Assembly (NCBI GenBank): GCA_001770415.1
Contig: MEQX01000070.1
Coordinates: forward strand, 1 to 39,607
DNA length: 39,607 nt
Source: Betaproteobacteria bacterium RIFCSPLOWO2_02_FULL_63_19
GTDB taxonomy: Bacteria > Pseudomonadota > Gammaproteobacteria > Burkholderiales > SG8-39
Direction: 5' to 3'
In this document: positions 16,217 to 24,821 of the stretch, in pieces
How positions within the stretch are numbered: position 1 is the first letter of the stretch
Layout of the letters: each line of letters opens with the position of its first letter
Program-made: the position numbers and the translations under genes
The notes under the pieces: model-generated
What the model saw: the letters and a program-made list of their open reading frames with translations, nothing else
What the model was told of the DNA's origin: nothing
The model's database searches: none

Positions 16217-19084
16217 ATGCAAAAAACAGAACCGAAGCAGCACTACTCCCCCACGGCAGCAAATCTACCCGAGCAAGAAATCTCCGCCGAAGTATTGCAG
16301 GAGAAGTATGCAAAGGGCATAGAAAAAACGGTGCACGAAGTGCGCGAACGCGTCGCGCGAGCGCTCGCCTCGTGCGAGCCGGAAGACAAACGCGCTCTAT
16401 GGGAAAAGCGCTTTCTCGAAGCGCAGGAACAGGGCTTCGTGCCGGCGGGCCGCATCAACTCGGCAGCAGGCACGGCGCTCACCGCCACGCTCATCAACTG
16501 CTTTGTGCAGCCCGTCGGCGATTCGATCACCGAGGTCGTCGACGACCGCCCGGGCATCTACACCGCGCTCGCCGAAGCGGCGGAGACCATGCGCCGCGGC
16601 GGTGGCGTCGGTTACGATTTTTCGTCGATCCGCCCGGTCGGCGCGCTGGTTCGCGGCACCCAATCGAGAGCGAGCGGCCCGGTATCCTATATGCGCGTCT
16701 TTGACCGCTCCTGTGAAACCGTCGAGTCCGCGGGCAGCCGCCGCGGCGCGCAGATGGGCGTACTGCGCTGCGACCATCCTGACATCGAGTCATTCATCCA
16801 CGCCAAGGACAACGGCGACCTCACCAACTTCAATATCTCGGTGGGCGTGACCGACGATTTCATGCGCGCGGTCGAATCCGACGGCGAAGTCGAGCTCGTG
16901 CACAAGGCCGAGCCGTCGCAGGACAGCAAGGAAAACGGCGCTTTTCAGCGCGAAGACGGCATGTGGGTCTATCGCCGCATTCGGGCGCGCGAATTGTGGG
17001 AGCAGATCATGCGCTCGACCTACGATCACGCCGAGCCGGGCATTCTGTTCCTTGATCGAATCAACCGGGATAATAACCTGAACTACTGCGAGACCATCGA
17101 GGCGACCAATCCCTGCGCGGAACAGCCGCTGCCCTCCTATGGGTGCTGCTGCCTGGGCTCGATCAATCTGACGAAGTTCGTCAAGCATCCCTATAGCGAG
17201 CGCGCCGAATTCGACTATGCGGCCTTCGGAAAGAATATCGACGCCTCGGTGCGCATGCTGGACAACGTGCTCGACGCGACCCACTGGCCACTCGAGTCGC
17301 AGCGAGAGGAGGCGATGGCCAAGCGGCGCATCGGGCTCGGTTTCACCGGCCTGGGCGACACGCTGATCATGTTGCGCCTGCGCTACGACACCAAAGAAGC
17401 GTGCGCGATGTCGGCGAAGATTTCCGAATACATGCGCGACCGCGCCTACAGCGCCTCGGTGGAACTGGCACGCGAACGCGGCGCGTTCCCTCTGTTCAAT
17501 GCGGACCTCTATCTCGCGGGCGGAAACTTCGCCTCGCGCCTGCCTGCCGAAATCAAGCAGAAAATCCGCCAGCACGGCCTGCGAAACTCGCACCTGCTGT
17601 CGATAGCGCCGACCGGAACCATCAGCCTGGCATTTGCCGACAACGCCTCAAACGGCATCGAACCGCCATTCTCCTGGTTGTACACGCGCAAGAAACGCAT
17701 GACCGACGGAACATTCAAGGAATATTCGGTCGAGGATTACGCTTGGCGGCTCTATCGGCACCTCGGAGGCGATATGGGCCAGCTGCCCGACTACTTCGTC
17801 ACCGCGCTGGAGATCTCGGCCCAGGCACACAAGGACATCGTCGCGGCGGTGGCGCCGTACATCGACACCAGCATCTCCAAGACGGTCAACGTCCCTGAAG
17901 ATTATCCCTATACGGACTTTGAAGACCTCTACATGACGGCCTGGAAGTCGGGCCTTAAAGGGCTGGCGACCTATCGCCCGAACAAGGTGCTGGGGGCCGT
18001 GCTCTCGGTCGGCGAAGGAAAGGGCGGCACGGAGAAGAAGCAGCCGCAGGATGTGCGCCTCAGCGACGCCAACCGGCGCCTGTCGATCAAGTCACTGCCG
18101 GCGCCGGTTCTGGCGAGCCTGCGCTGGCCCGGCCGGCCGACGCTGCCTGAGGGAAACCTCGCCTGGACCTACATGCTGCAAACGCCGCAGGGCGAATTCG
18201 CGTTGTTCATCGGCCACATCGAGAACGGCAAAACCCTGCCCTTCGAAGTGTGGGTCAACGGCGCCGAGCAGCCGCGTGGCTTGGGTGCGGTTGCCAAGAC
18301 CCTGTCCATGGACATGCGCGCCAATGACAGGGCCTGGCTCAAGCTCAAGCTCGACGTGCTCGCACGCACCATCGGCGAGCACCCGTTCGACATGGCGTTC
18401 CCGCCGAACGGCGAGAAGAGAACCGTTCCCGGCGTGGTCTCCGCGTTCGCGCAGGCGATCCGTTACCGCTGCGAGCAGCTCGGCGCGCTCGACGACAGCG
18501 GCCCGACGCCGGTGCTCGAATGCATGTTCTCGCGCCAGGAACCGAAGACCGGAACCGACGGCACGCTGTCGTGGACCGCGGACATCCAGAACCCGGCCAC
18601 AGGCGAGGATTTCGTGCTCGGCCTGAAGGAGATCACGCTGCCCGACGGCGTGACGCGCCCGTACTCGATGTGGCTCTCGGGCACCTATCCGCGTGCACTG
18701 GACGGCCTGTCGCGCATCCTCGCACTCGACATGCGGGTCATGGATCCGGCCTGGATCGGCATGAAGCTGCGCAAACTCCTCAACTACTCCGAGCCGCTCG
18801 GCGATTTCATGGCCTTCGTGCCGGGCGCGCGAAGGCAACAGAATTGGCCTTCGACAGTGGCTTACATGGCGCGACTGATCATCCACCGCTACGCGATGCT
18901 GGGCGTTCTCGACGAGCACGGATATCCGACGCGCGAAATGGGCATACTCGAGGCGCCACGCGACAAACAGGCACCAAAGCTGATGCGCGGCGGCCTGTGC
19001 AGCGAGTGCGGCAACGCCACGGTCATACGCAAGGACGGCTGCGATTTCTGCACCGCCTGCGGAGCGGTGGGGTCCTGCGGCTAG
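16217..19084 (+). CDS. nrdJ: Class II (adenosylcobalamin-dependent) ribonucleoside-diphosphate reductase
   Basis: This 955-residue enzyme makes deoxyribonucleotides using adenosylcobalamin instead of a metal-radical subunit, so it works with or without oxygen. The catalytic core shows the first redox cysteine (Cys95 in LINCFVQP), the active site [12 protein letters not shown] with Cys300 and Glu302, and a CCC triplet at 310-312. After about residue 600 come two diverged copies of one domain of about 130 residues (about 625-760 and 770-905), recognisable by parallel motifs [18 protein letters not shown] and [18 protein letters not shown]. The C-terminus has a four-cysteine zinc-ribbon-like motif ([13 protein letters not shown]) and a last redox CG. 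Long NrdJ forms of this kind occur in proteobacteria. An intrinsic terminator follows. Confidence 0.93.
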   Translation: MQKTEPKQHYSPTAANLPEQEISAEVLQEKYAKGIEKTVHEVRERVARALASCEPEDKRALWEKRFLEAQEQGFVPAGRINSAAGTALTATLINCFVQPVGDSITEVVDDRPGIYTALAEAAETMRRGGGVGYDFSSIRPVGALVRGTQSRASGPVSYMRVFDRSCETVESAGSRRGAQMGVLRCDHPDIESFIHAKDNGDLTNFNISVGVTDDFMRAVESDGEVELVHKAEPSQDSKENGAFQREDGMWVYRRIRARELWEQIMRSTYDHAEPGILFLDRINRDNNLNYCETIEATNPCAEQPLPSYGCCCLGSINLTKFVKHPYSERAEFDYAAFGKNIDASVRMLDNVLDATHWPLESQREEAMAKRRIGLGFTGLGDTLIMLRLRYDTKEACAMSAKISEYMRDRAYSASVELARERGAFPLFNADLYLAGGNFASRLPAEIKQKIRQHGLRNSHLLSIAPTGTISLAFADNASNGIEPPFSWLYTRKKRMTDGTFKEYSVEDYAWRLYRHLGGDMGQLPDYFVTALEISAQAHKDIVAAVAPYIDTSISKTVNVPEDYPYTDFEDLYMTAWKSGLKGLATYRPNKVLGAVLSVGEGKGGTEKKQPQDVRLSDANRRLSIKSLPAPVLASLRWPGRPTLPEGNLAWTYMLQTPQGEFALFIGHIENGKTLPFEVWVNGAEQPRGLGAVAKTLSMDMRANDRAWLKLKLDVLARTIGEHPFDMAFPPNGEKRTVPGVVSAFAQAIRYRCEQLGALDDSGPTPVLECMFSRQEPKTGTDGTLSWTADIQNPATGEDFVLGLKEITLPDGVTRPYSMWLSGTYPRALDGLSRILALDMRVMDPAWIGMKLRKLLNYSEPLGDFMAFVPGARRQQNWPSTVAYMARLIIHRYAMLGVLDEHGYPTREMGILEAPRDKQAPKLMRGGLCSECGNATVIRKDGCDFCTACGAVGSCG

Positions 19085-19125
19085 CCGTGAGCTGGGCGGT
19101 CTGGTCCGGGATGCCGGAGACAACG

Positions 19126-19152
19126 CGGCCCGCCTCGGCGGGCCGTTTCTTT
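19126..19152 (+). terminator. Intrinsic terminator of nrdJ
   Basis: A nine-base stem, CGGCCCGCC / GGCGGGCCG, with a very tight loop is followed by TTTCTTT. It lies 42 bases after the nrdJ stop codon and is well placed to end that transcript. Confidence 0.85.
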
Positions 19153-19629
19153 CCAGCAACGTAACACCGGGCTTTTGCCGCATAAACTGGGCTCGCCGCC
19201 GGGCTGCAACGGTCTTCTCATGGACATGGTCCGACTCCTGATATGAGAGAAGCGGCGGGCACGGGCATAGCGTATCCGGCCCGGACGCCGGAATCACCAT
19301 CCAATGGTCGGCAGCAGTGTGCTTTTCTTACAAAGCACCGTGCGACCAAGCGCAAGGGAACGCGGTGCCCGGGAATTCCATTTCGGCCGGCCGCGTCCAA
19401 AGTCCTTGGCGCGGGTGCGGCTCGAAAGGGCTTCGTTGAAAGAATGGTCTGCGGAGTCCCCTGCGCTATTGCCAGCCGGGTCCGTATCTGCGAGGCGGTG
19501 AAAACCGCCTCCTCGTTCGCTTCAAACGATGGTGCTAGATCTGAAAACCCGGGCACCTGAATAAAGTATAGAAATGGAGATTGCCGAGAGCAAGGTGAAA
19601 TTTTGTCGCGCGCTTGCGGAAACGGCCGC
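19153..19629. other. Gene-less stretch with a perfect GNRA-capped hairpin
   Basis: About 480 bases lie between the nrdJ terminator and the end of the nitroreductase gene. Overlapping open frames exist on both strands (19243-19560 plus, 19218-19556 minus), but neither resembles a protein I know and neither has a convincing ribosome binding site. The clearest structure is GAGGCGGT-GAAA-ACCGCCTC (19492-19511), a perfect eight-base-pair stem with a GAAA tetraloop on the plus strand and no T-run after it. It may belong to an unrecognised RNA or a dispersed intergenic repeat. Confidence 0.4.
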
Positions 19630-20223
19630 CTAGAGGGTCGAGGAATAGTCGGACGCGCTCGGTCTTGTTCTCGGCGCCTTGCGTTTGGTCACCGTACCGA
19701 CGGATACAAAACAAAGCGCTCTTTCCTCACCGGACAATCCGAACAGCCGCCGAATCTGCTGCGAATACAACGCCTGCCCGCTCGACAGGCCGGCGCCAAA
19801 CCCCATGGCATGCGCGGCAAGCAGCATGTTCTGCACGGCGCAACCCGCGGAGATCAGCCGTTCCTGCGGATGGGTCGGCCCCAGCTCGGATTCAAGACGG
19901 GCGACCACCAAGACCAGAAATGGTCCGCGAAACGCTTTTTCGCGCGCATCCTGCTTCTGTGCCTCGGTCGCCTGATCATCGCGCTCGACGAGCGCCTCGA
20001 CGAAGGCCTCGGCCAAAAGATGTCGCCGCTCGGGTGGAACGATCACCAGGCGCCAGGGCGTTAGCAACCCATGATCAGGCGCGGCACCCGCGGCGGTCAG
20101 AATGGCCTCGATCTGCTGCGCATCGGGCCCGGGGTCGCCCAGCCGCCTGGGCGAGACATGTTGGCGTGAATGAATCAGCGTCAGCGCCGCATCGAGCACT
20201 TCCTGGTGATCAGCCGAACTCAT
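19630..20223 (-). CDS. Nitroreductase-family flavoprotein (YdjA-like)
   Basis: This 197-residue protein of the nitroreductase fold is probably an FMN-dependent NAD(P)H oxidoreductase. Visible family features are an N-terminal RQHVSPRRLGDPGP segment, TAAGAAPDHGLLTPWRLVIV (typical of the short YdjA/TdsD-like branch), SAGCAVQNMLLAAHAMGFGAG and GLSGEERALCFVSVGT. The frame opens at 20376, but the family N-terminus matches the ATG at 20223. It is divergent from arsR across 134 bases. No link with arsenic resistance is established, but a shared control region is possible. The substrate is unknown. Confidence 0.87.
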   Translation of the reverse strand: MSSADHQEVLDAALTLIHSRQHVSPRRLGDPGPDAQQIEAILTAAGAAPDHGLLTPWRLVIVPPERRHLLAEAFVEALVERDDQATEAQKQDAREKAFRGPFLVLVVARLESELGPTHPQERLISAGCAVQNMLLAAHAMGFGAGLSSGQALYSQQIRRLFGLSGEERALCFVSVGTVTKRKAPRTRPSASDYSSTL

Positions 20224-20322
20224 GGCGGGGAATATATCTCTTTCCGCGCCGAAACGCGGACCGCTGCCCGCGGGCCGGCGTATCGTCCCCCGCGAACGCC
20301 GCCAGCGAGTTCCAACTGGACC

Positions 20323-20371
20323 TTGACACGGCCAATCATTTCCATAATACTCGAAATATGAAAATTTCGAG
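20323..20371 (+). promoter_or_regulatory. arsR promoter with operator palindrome over the start codon
   Basis: TTGACA (20323-20328), a perfect -35, is 16 bases from TAATAC (20345-20350). Transcription should begin at about 20357-20358, which is the arsR ATG itself, and no Shine-Dalgarno sequence is present. The message is therefore predicted to be leaderless. A perfect inverted repeat CTCGAAAT / ATTTCGAG with a six-base spacer (20350-20371) runs from the end of the -10 across the start codon and is the likely ArsR operator. Confidence 0.72.
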
Positions 20372-20711
20372 CGCAACCGAATGTCTGGCGGCGTTGGGTC
20401 ATGAGACGCGGCTGACGATATTCCGCCTGCTGGTGCAGGCTGGAGCTCAAGGGGTCAACGCCGGCCTCATCGGCGAACAACTCAAGATCCCGGCGCCTAC
20501 GCTGTCATTCCACCTGGCCCATCTGAGCCGCGTGGGCCTTATCAACGGCCGGCAGGAAAGCCGCTTCATCTACTATGTGGCCGATTACCGCGCAATGGAC
20601 GAACTGCTCTCGTATCTCACCGAAAATTGCTGCCAGGGCAGCCAATGTCTACCCAGAACAGTGGCCGTCGCCGCGCCGAAGAGGCGAGTCCTAGTCAAGT
20701 CAGTCCGCTGA
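20358..20711 (+). CDS. arsR: ArsR-family arsenic-responsive repressor
   Basis: This 117-residue winged-helix repressor is of the ArsR/SmtB family. The opening (about residues 5-25) is LGHETRLTIFRLLV-type, and the recognition helix region is IPAPTLSFHLAHLSRVGLI. A cysteine cluster, Cys91-Cys92 and Cys97 in ENCCQGSQCLP, lies at the C-terminal end. It resembles the C-terminal As(III) site described for Acidithiobacillus ferrooxidans ArsR rather than the CxC site of plasmid R773 ArsR. It heads arsR-arsC-acr3-arsM and should repress the operon until arsenite binds. The longer upstream frame is not supported, because the promoter lies inside it. Confidence 0.9.
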   Translation: MKISSATECLAALGHETRLTIFRLLVQAGAQGVNAGLIGEQLKIPAPTLSFHLAHLSRVGLINGRQESRFIYYVADYRAMDELLSYLTENCCQGSQCLPRTVAVAAPKRRVLVKSVR

Positions 20712-20729
20712 GTCTTCGAGAACGCGAGG

Positions 20730-21239
20730 ATGAACAAACCAGTGCTGAACGTGCTGTTCCTGTGCGCGGGGAATTCCGCCCGAAGCATCCTTGCCGAAGC
20801 CATTCTCAATCAGGTCGGCAAAGGCCGGTTCCGGGCGTACAGCGCCGGCAGCCATCCCAAGGGTGAGGTGCACCCGTTCGCGCTCGAATTGCTTCGAAAG
20901 AACCGTTTTCCGGTCGAGCAACTGCGCAGCAAATCGTGGGAGGAGTTTGCGTCGGAGGGAGCACCGAGACTCGATTTCGTGTTCACGGTGTGTGATAACG
21001 CCGCCGGCGAAGCCTGCCCGGTCTGGCCCGCGCAACCCATGACTGCGCACTGGGGTATCGAGGACCCGGCCGCGGTTGAGGGCACCACCGAACAAAGGCA
21101 CAAGGCCTTCTTCCGGGCTTACACGCAGCTCAATCGCAGGATCGGACAATTCGTCAACCTGCCCATGACCAAGCTCGACCGGATGACTCTAGCGGCAAGG
21201 CTGCGGGAAATTGGCGAACAGAGACTGAATGGCGAGTAA
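20730..21239 (+). CDS. arsC: Arsenate reductase, low-molecular-weight phosphatase type
   Basis: This 169-residue arsenate reductase is of the LMW protein tyrosine phosphatase fold. The P-loop CAGNSARS contains nucleophile Cys12, and two further cysteines, Cys88 (VCDNAAG) and Cys96 (ACPVWP), give the three-cysteine relay of thioredoxin-coupled ArsC. It converts arsenate to arsenite for Acr3. It starts 18 bases after arsR and ends three bases before the acr3 ATG, so the genes are co-transcribed and probably translationally coupled. Confidence 0.94.
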   Translation: MNKPVLNVLFLCAGNSARSILAEAILNQVGKGRFRAYSAGSHPKGEVHPFALELLRKNRFPVEQLRSKSWEEFASEGAPRLDFVFTVCDNAAGEACPVWPAQPMTAHWGIEDPAAVEGTTEQRHKAFFRAYTQLNRRIGQFVNLPMTKLDRMTLAARLREIGEQRLNGE

Positions 21240-21242
21240 TTG

Positions 21243-22295
21243 ATGAGCGCTGCGACACAGCAATTGTCGTTCCTGGATCGATATCTCACCGTCTGGATTT
21301 TCGCGGCCATGGCGCTTGGCGTGGCGTTGGGGTATTTCGTCCCAGGCATCGAGGATTTCATCGATGCCTTCCAGGTCGGAACCACCAACATCCCGATCGC
21401 GATCGGACTGATTCTGATGATGTACCCGCCGTTCGCCAAAGTGCGTTACGAGGAACTGCCGGACGTATTCGGAGACAGGAAGGTGCTCGGCCTGTCGCTG
21501 ATCCAGAACTGGATCGTCGGGCCGGTGCTGATGTTCGCGCTCGCGGTCATCTTCCTGCCGGACAAGCCAGAGTACATGGTGGGCCTGATCATGATCGGAC
21601 TGGCGCGCTGCATCGCGATGGTGATCGTGTGGAACGAGATCGCCCGAGGATCCACCGAATACGCCGCCGGGCTGGTCGCCTTCAACTCTATCTTCCAGGT
21701 CCTGTTCTACAGCGTTTACGCCTGGCTGTTCGTCACGGTGCTGCCGCCGATGTTAGGGCTTTCCGGTTCCGTGGTGGACGTCTCGATCGGACAAATCGCG
21801 AAAAGCGTCTTCATCTACCTGGGAATTCCCTGCGCCGCGGGCATATTGACTCGGGTAGTCATGCTGCGCTTCGTCTCGAAACAGTGGTATCACGAGCGCT
21901 TCGTGCCTAAGATCGGACCGATCACGCTCGTGGCACTGCTGTTTACCATCGTCGTCATGTTCAGCCTCAAAGGTAGGCTGATCGTCACGATCCCGATGGA
22001 CGTGGTGCGCATCGCCATTCCGCTGCTGCTGTATTTCGTGATCATGTTCGTGATCTCGTTCCAGATGGGACGCAAGGTGGGCGCCAGCTACGGCAAATGC
22101 GCCACCCTGTCTTTTACCGCGGCCAGCAACAATTTCGAGCTGGCGATCGCCGTCGCAGTCGCCGTCTACGGGATCAACTCCGGCGCCGCCTTCGCAGCGG
22201 TCATCGGCCCGCTGGTGGAAGTGCCCGTGATGATCGGACTGGTAAGCGTGGCACTGCGGTTTCAGAAGCGCTGGTTCGCCTCCGAGACTGCGTGA
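21243..22295 (+). CDS. acr3: Arsenite efflux transporter Acr3
   Basis: This is a 350-residue inner membrane protein with about ten hydrophobic segments, of the ACR3 (BASS-related) arsenite carrier family. The essential cysteine is at Cys123 in [17 protein letters not shown], and the second conserved segment, [19 protein letters not shown], is present. It exports arsenite made by ArsC. A TTG codon at 21240 is also in frame, but the adjacent ATG at 21243 is the natural start. It is unrelated to the E. coli ArsB carrier despite the shared role. Confidence 0.95.
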   Translation: MSAATQQLSFLDRYLTVWIFAAMALGVALGYFVPGIEDFIDAFQVGTTNIPIAIGLILMMYPPFAKVRYEELPDVFGDRKVLGLSLIQNWIVGPVLMFALAVIFLPDKPEYMVGLIMIGLARCIAMVIVWNEIARGSTEYAAGLVAFNSIFQVLFYSVYAWLFVTVLPPMLGLSGSVVDVSIGQIAKSVFIYLGIPCAAGILTRVVMLRFVSKQWYHERFVPKIGPITLVALLFTIVVMFSLKGRLIVTIPMDVVRIAIPLLLYFVIMFVISFQMGRKVGASYGKCATLSFTAASNNFELAIAVAVAVYGINSGAAFAAVIGPLVEVPVMIGLVSVALRFQKRWFASETA

Positions 22296-22339
22296 TCGGC
22301 CCCCCGAACTCCGAACCCAAATTGTGAAAGGACAAGATC

Positions 22340-23158
22340 ATGAGCGCTGAAACCATCCGCGACGCAATCAAGCAACGATATGGCCGGGCGGCGCTGCGCG
22401 CGCAGACCGTGAAAGGCTCCTCCTGCTGCGAGGCCGGATCGTCCGGCTGCGGCGATCCGATCACCTCGGGCCTGTACAGCGCAGACGAAAGCGGTGCAGT
22501 GCCCGAATCGGCCTTGAAGGCGTCGCTCGGTTGTGGCAATCCGACCGCGCTTGCGGAACTGAAAGCCGGCGAGACCGTGCTCGACCTGGGCTCCGGCGGA
22601 GGCATCGACGTGTTGCTCTCGGCCAGGCGCGTCGGCCCGACCGGGAAAGCGTACGGGCTGGATATGACCGATGAGATGCTGCGGCTCGCGCGAGACAATC
22701 AGCGCTCGGCCGGCATCACGAACGTCGAGTTCCTGAAGGGCGAGATCGAGAACATCCCGCTTCCGGACAACTCGGTGGACGTCATCATTTCCAACTGCGT
22801 CATCAACCTGTCGGCCGACAAGGACCAGGTGCTGCGCGAGGCATTCCGCGTGCTGCGCCCCGGCGGCCGGCTTGCCGTCTCCGATATCGTCGTAAAGGGC
22901 GAGGTGCCGGCCGAACTGCGACGGAACGTCGAGCTGTGGATCGGCTGCGTCGCAGGGGCTTTGCGCGATACCGAGTATTTCGACAAGCTCACCTGCGCCG
23001 GCTTCCAGGACGTGGAGATCGAGCCAACCCGGATCTACGGCGTCGAGGACGCGAAACAGTTTCTGGACGGACAAGGCATCGACGCGGCGTGCCTCGCGAC
23101 GCGGATCGAAGGCAGCTTTATGAGCGCCTTCGTGCGCGCCCGAAAACCGCTTACCTAA
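22340..23158 (+). CDS. arsM: Arsenite S-adenosylmethionine methyltransferase ArsM
   Basis: This 272-residue SAM-dependent methyltransferase converts As(III) to methylated, partly volatile arsenicals. The SAM-binding motif [11 protein letters not shown] is at about residues 82-92. Three cysteines, Cys65 (SLGCGNP), Cys153 (SNCVINL) and Cys203 (WIGCVAGAL), match the arsenic-binding set of known ArsM proteins. Extra cysteines ([12 protein letters not shown], residues 27-38) at the N-terminus are also typical. AAAGGA precedes the ATG with good spacing. It is the last gene of the ars operon, 44 bases after acr3, and converges on the EamA gene. Confidence 0.94.
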   Translation: MSAETIRDAIKQRYGRAALRAQTVKGSSCCEAGSSGCGDPITSGLYSADESGAVPESALKASLGCGNPTALAELKAGETVLDLGSGGGIDVLLSARRVGPTGKAYGLDMTDEMLRLARDNQRSAGITNVEFLKGEIENIPLPDNSVDVIISNCVINLSADKDQVLREAFRVLRPGGRLAVSDIVVKGEVPAELRRNVELWIGCVAGALRDTEYFDKLTCAGFQDVEIEPTRIYGVEDAKQFLDGQGIDAACLATRIEGSFMSAFVRARKPLT

Positions 23159-23191
23159 CGGAAAAACAGACGAGCGTGCGCCGTCGCGGTT

Positions 23192-24085
23192 TCACTTGCC
23201 GGGCAGATTGACAAGTAGGATGCCCGCCGCAACCAGCGCCGCAGCCCCCAGAAAGGAGGGCGTCAGCGGCTCGCCGAGAACCAAGTGCGCCGACACCACG
23301 CCGAACATCGGCGACAGAAACACGAACGCCTTGAGCCGGGCGGCGAGGAATTTGGTCAGCAGCCAGAACCACGCCAGGTAGCTCGCGAAAGCGACGATCG
23401 CCGCCTGGTAGAAGACGATTGCAGCCACCCCCGCGGTAACACTCGTGATGCCGGATTCCCCCATCGCGATCGACACCAGCGGCAGCAGCACTGCCGAAAT
23501 GGCGAGCTGGTAGAAGAGTGTTTTCTCCGCGCTCGCCGCGGCGAGTCTCGTGACGCGGATCAGCACTGTGGTTGAAGCCCAGAGCAGCGCGCCGGTCAAA
23601 CCGAACACATCGCCGACCAGGCTGGCTTTGCCGGGCGCGGTGAAGCCTTCGGCGAACGCAAGCACGATCCCGAAAAAAGCCAACAGGATACCGACCCACT
23701 GGCGCACGCCGAGCCGCTCTCCGGGCAGGAATATGGCCAACCCGAGAGCGGTGAGGCAGGGCGCAGTGTTCACGAACACGGTCATGCGAGCGGCGCCGGT
23801 GTACTGCAAGCCACCATAGATAAAGAAGAACTCCCAGCCGAACATCACCCCGGCCAAGATGCCTGCCCACAGTGTGCCGTCGCGGCTGAACAAGGCGATT
23901 CCGCGCGCCTTCGCCCAGACGAGCAGCAGCAGCGTCGCGAGGATCGAGCGGATGCCGGCCTGCATCACCAGCGAAACATGCGGAGCGGCGAGCTTCATCG
24001 TGACCGGCTGGAAACCCCACAGCATGCACAGCAACACCATCATCCCGAAGGCGAGCGCGTTGACGGGCTGGCGCTCGGCGTTCAC
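23192..24085 (-). CDS. EamA/DMT-family transporter
   Basis: This is a 297-residue inner membrane protein of the drug/metabolite transporter superfamily, with about ten hydrophobic segments in two EamA repeats. Segments such as MLWGFQPVTMKLAAPHVS, YTGAARMTVFVNTAPCLTALG and AHLVLGEPLTPSFLGAA are family-typical. The open frame extends to 24220, but the first 45 residues are polar and unlike the family, so I place the start at the GTG at 24085. It converges with arsM (33 bases apart). The substrate is unknown and a role in arsenic export should not be assumed. Confidence 0.85.
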   Translation of the reverse strand: MNAERQPVNALAFGMMVLLCMLWGFQPVTMKLAAPHVSLVMQAGIRSILATLLLLVWAKARGIALFSRDGTLWAGILAGVMFGWEFFFIYGGLQYTGAARMTVFVNTAPCLTALGLAIFLPGERLGVRQWVGILLAFFGIVLAFAEGFTAPGKASLVGDVFGLTGALLWASTTVLIRVTRLAAASAEKTLFYQLAISAVLLPLVSIAMGESGITSVTAGVAAIVFYQAAIVAFASYLAWFWLLTKFLAARLKAFVFLSPMFGVVSAHLVLGEPLTPSFLGAAALVAAGILLVNLPGK

Positions 24086-24185
24086 GGAATGCGATGCAAC
24101 ACGTTCGTTGGAACGAAATCGGATGTTCGAGCCGGCCCATGCGTTCGAACCATGCTCATGCGTCCCGGCTCGCGCTTCGTGCCGA

Positions 24186-24650
24186 TCACGGTTCGCTGCG
24201 CTGTCGAAGACCGCTGACACGGATGTCCGCAGATCGGCTACCAGCGATGAAGACGCCGCCCGCCCGTGTAATACCGGGCCACCTTTCCACTTCGCTCAAT
24301 CCGGAACCATCGTCAGACCTTCGCCCGATGTCGCTCGCAGTCGGTCCGACGCGGCACAGGCGTTGCGGACAATCGAAGAAGTAATAGCGTCCGTTCAGAT
24401 ATACCGTGACGTCGTCGATTTCCTCGCGCGACCAGCCCGCACCAATTTCCGTGCTCCAGCGCACTACCTGTGCACGTATGGCCGGAAAAGATCTTGCCTT
24501 TCGCGCGCGGCGTGCGTGGACGCTGGTATCGTGGCAGCGGTTGCAAGCCGTCTCATAAAGTGCACGGCCGCGGCCTGCATCGGCACCCATCGTCAGCGCC
24601 GGCGCACACATTGCGCACGCCAGCAACCAAGCCATGCCTTCGGTCCGCAT
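24186..24650 (-). CDS. Small periplasmic c-type cytochrome with atypical tail
   Basis: This 154-residue protein has a signal peptide (about residues 1-22, ending near LTMGADA) and a single heme-attachment motif CNRCH. The region TEIGAGWSREEIDDVTVYLN through RYYFFDCP fits a short cytochrome c family of betaproteobacteria. After the heme motif there is no methionine anywhere, so the usual Met axial ligand is absent. Homologues as I recall them end soon after the FxCP segment. Here about 55 low-complexity residues follow, which may reflect a late frameshift or a lost stop codon. The ATG at 24650 is chosen because GGGGGAAG precedes it. It is divergent from the TRAP remnant. Confidence 0.68.
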   Translation of the reverse strand: MRTEGMAWLLACAMCAPALTMGADAGRGRALYETACNRCHDTSVHARRARKARSFPAIRAQVVRWSTEIGAGWSREEIDDVTVYLNGRYYFFDCPQRLCRVGPTASDIGRRSDDGSGLSEVERWPGITRAGGVFIAGSRSADIRVSGLRQRSEP

Positions 24651-24821
24651 ATCTGTCTTCCCCCCGGTACGCTTCGCCATGATCCGGCTTGATTGCGATT
24701 TGGCATTGATCGCCGTCAATATTGCCGCTCCTCCCTGCGTGTGAATCGCCTGCTACGCTTTGCCAGGACGATATACCGCCGAACGAGAGCGCGACGGTTC
24801 ACGCCATCGCGATTCTCGGGT

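Noticed and set aside
18092..19300. Open frame of about 400 codons on the minus strand opposite the end of nrdJ
   Set aside because: It is an antisense shadow of nrdJ in high-GC DNA. The composition is arginine/histidine-rich, no family is recognised, and nrdJ motifs are clear on the other strand.
24693..24821. N-terminal extension of the TAXI remnant
   Set aside because: The 43 extra residues are arginine-rich and unlike TAXI proteins. They also lie in the divergent promoter region of the cytochrome gene.
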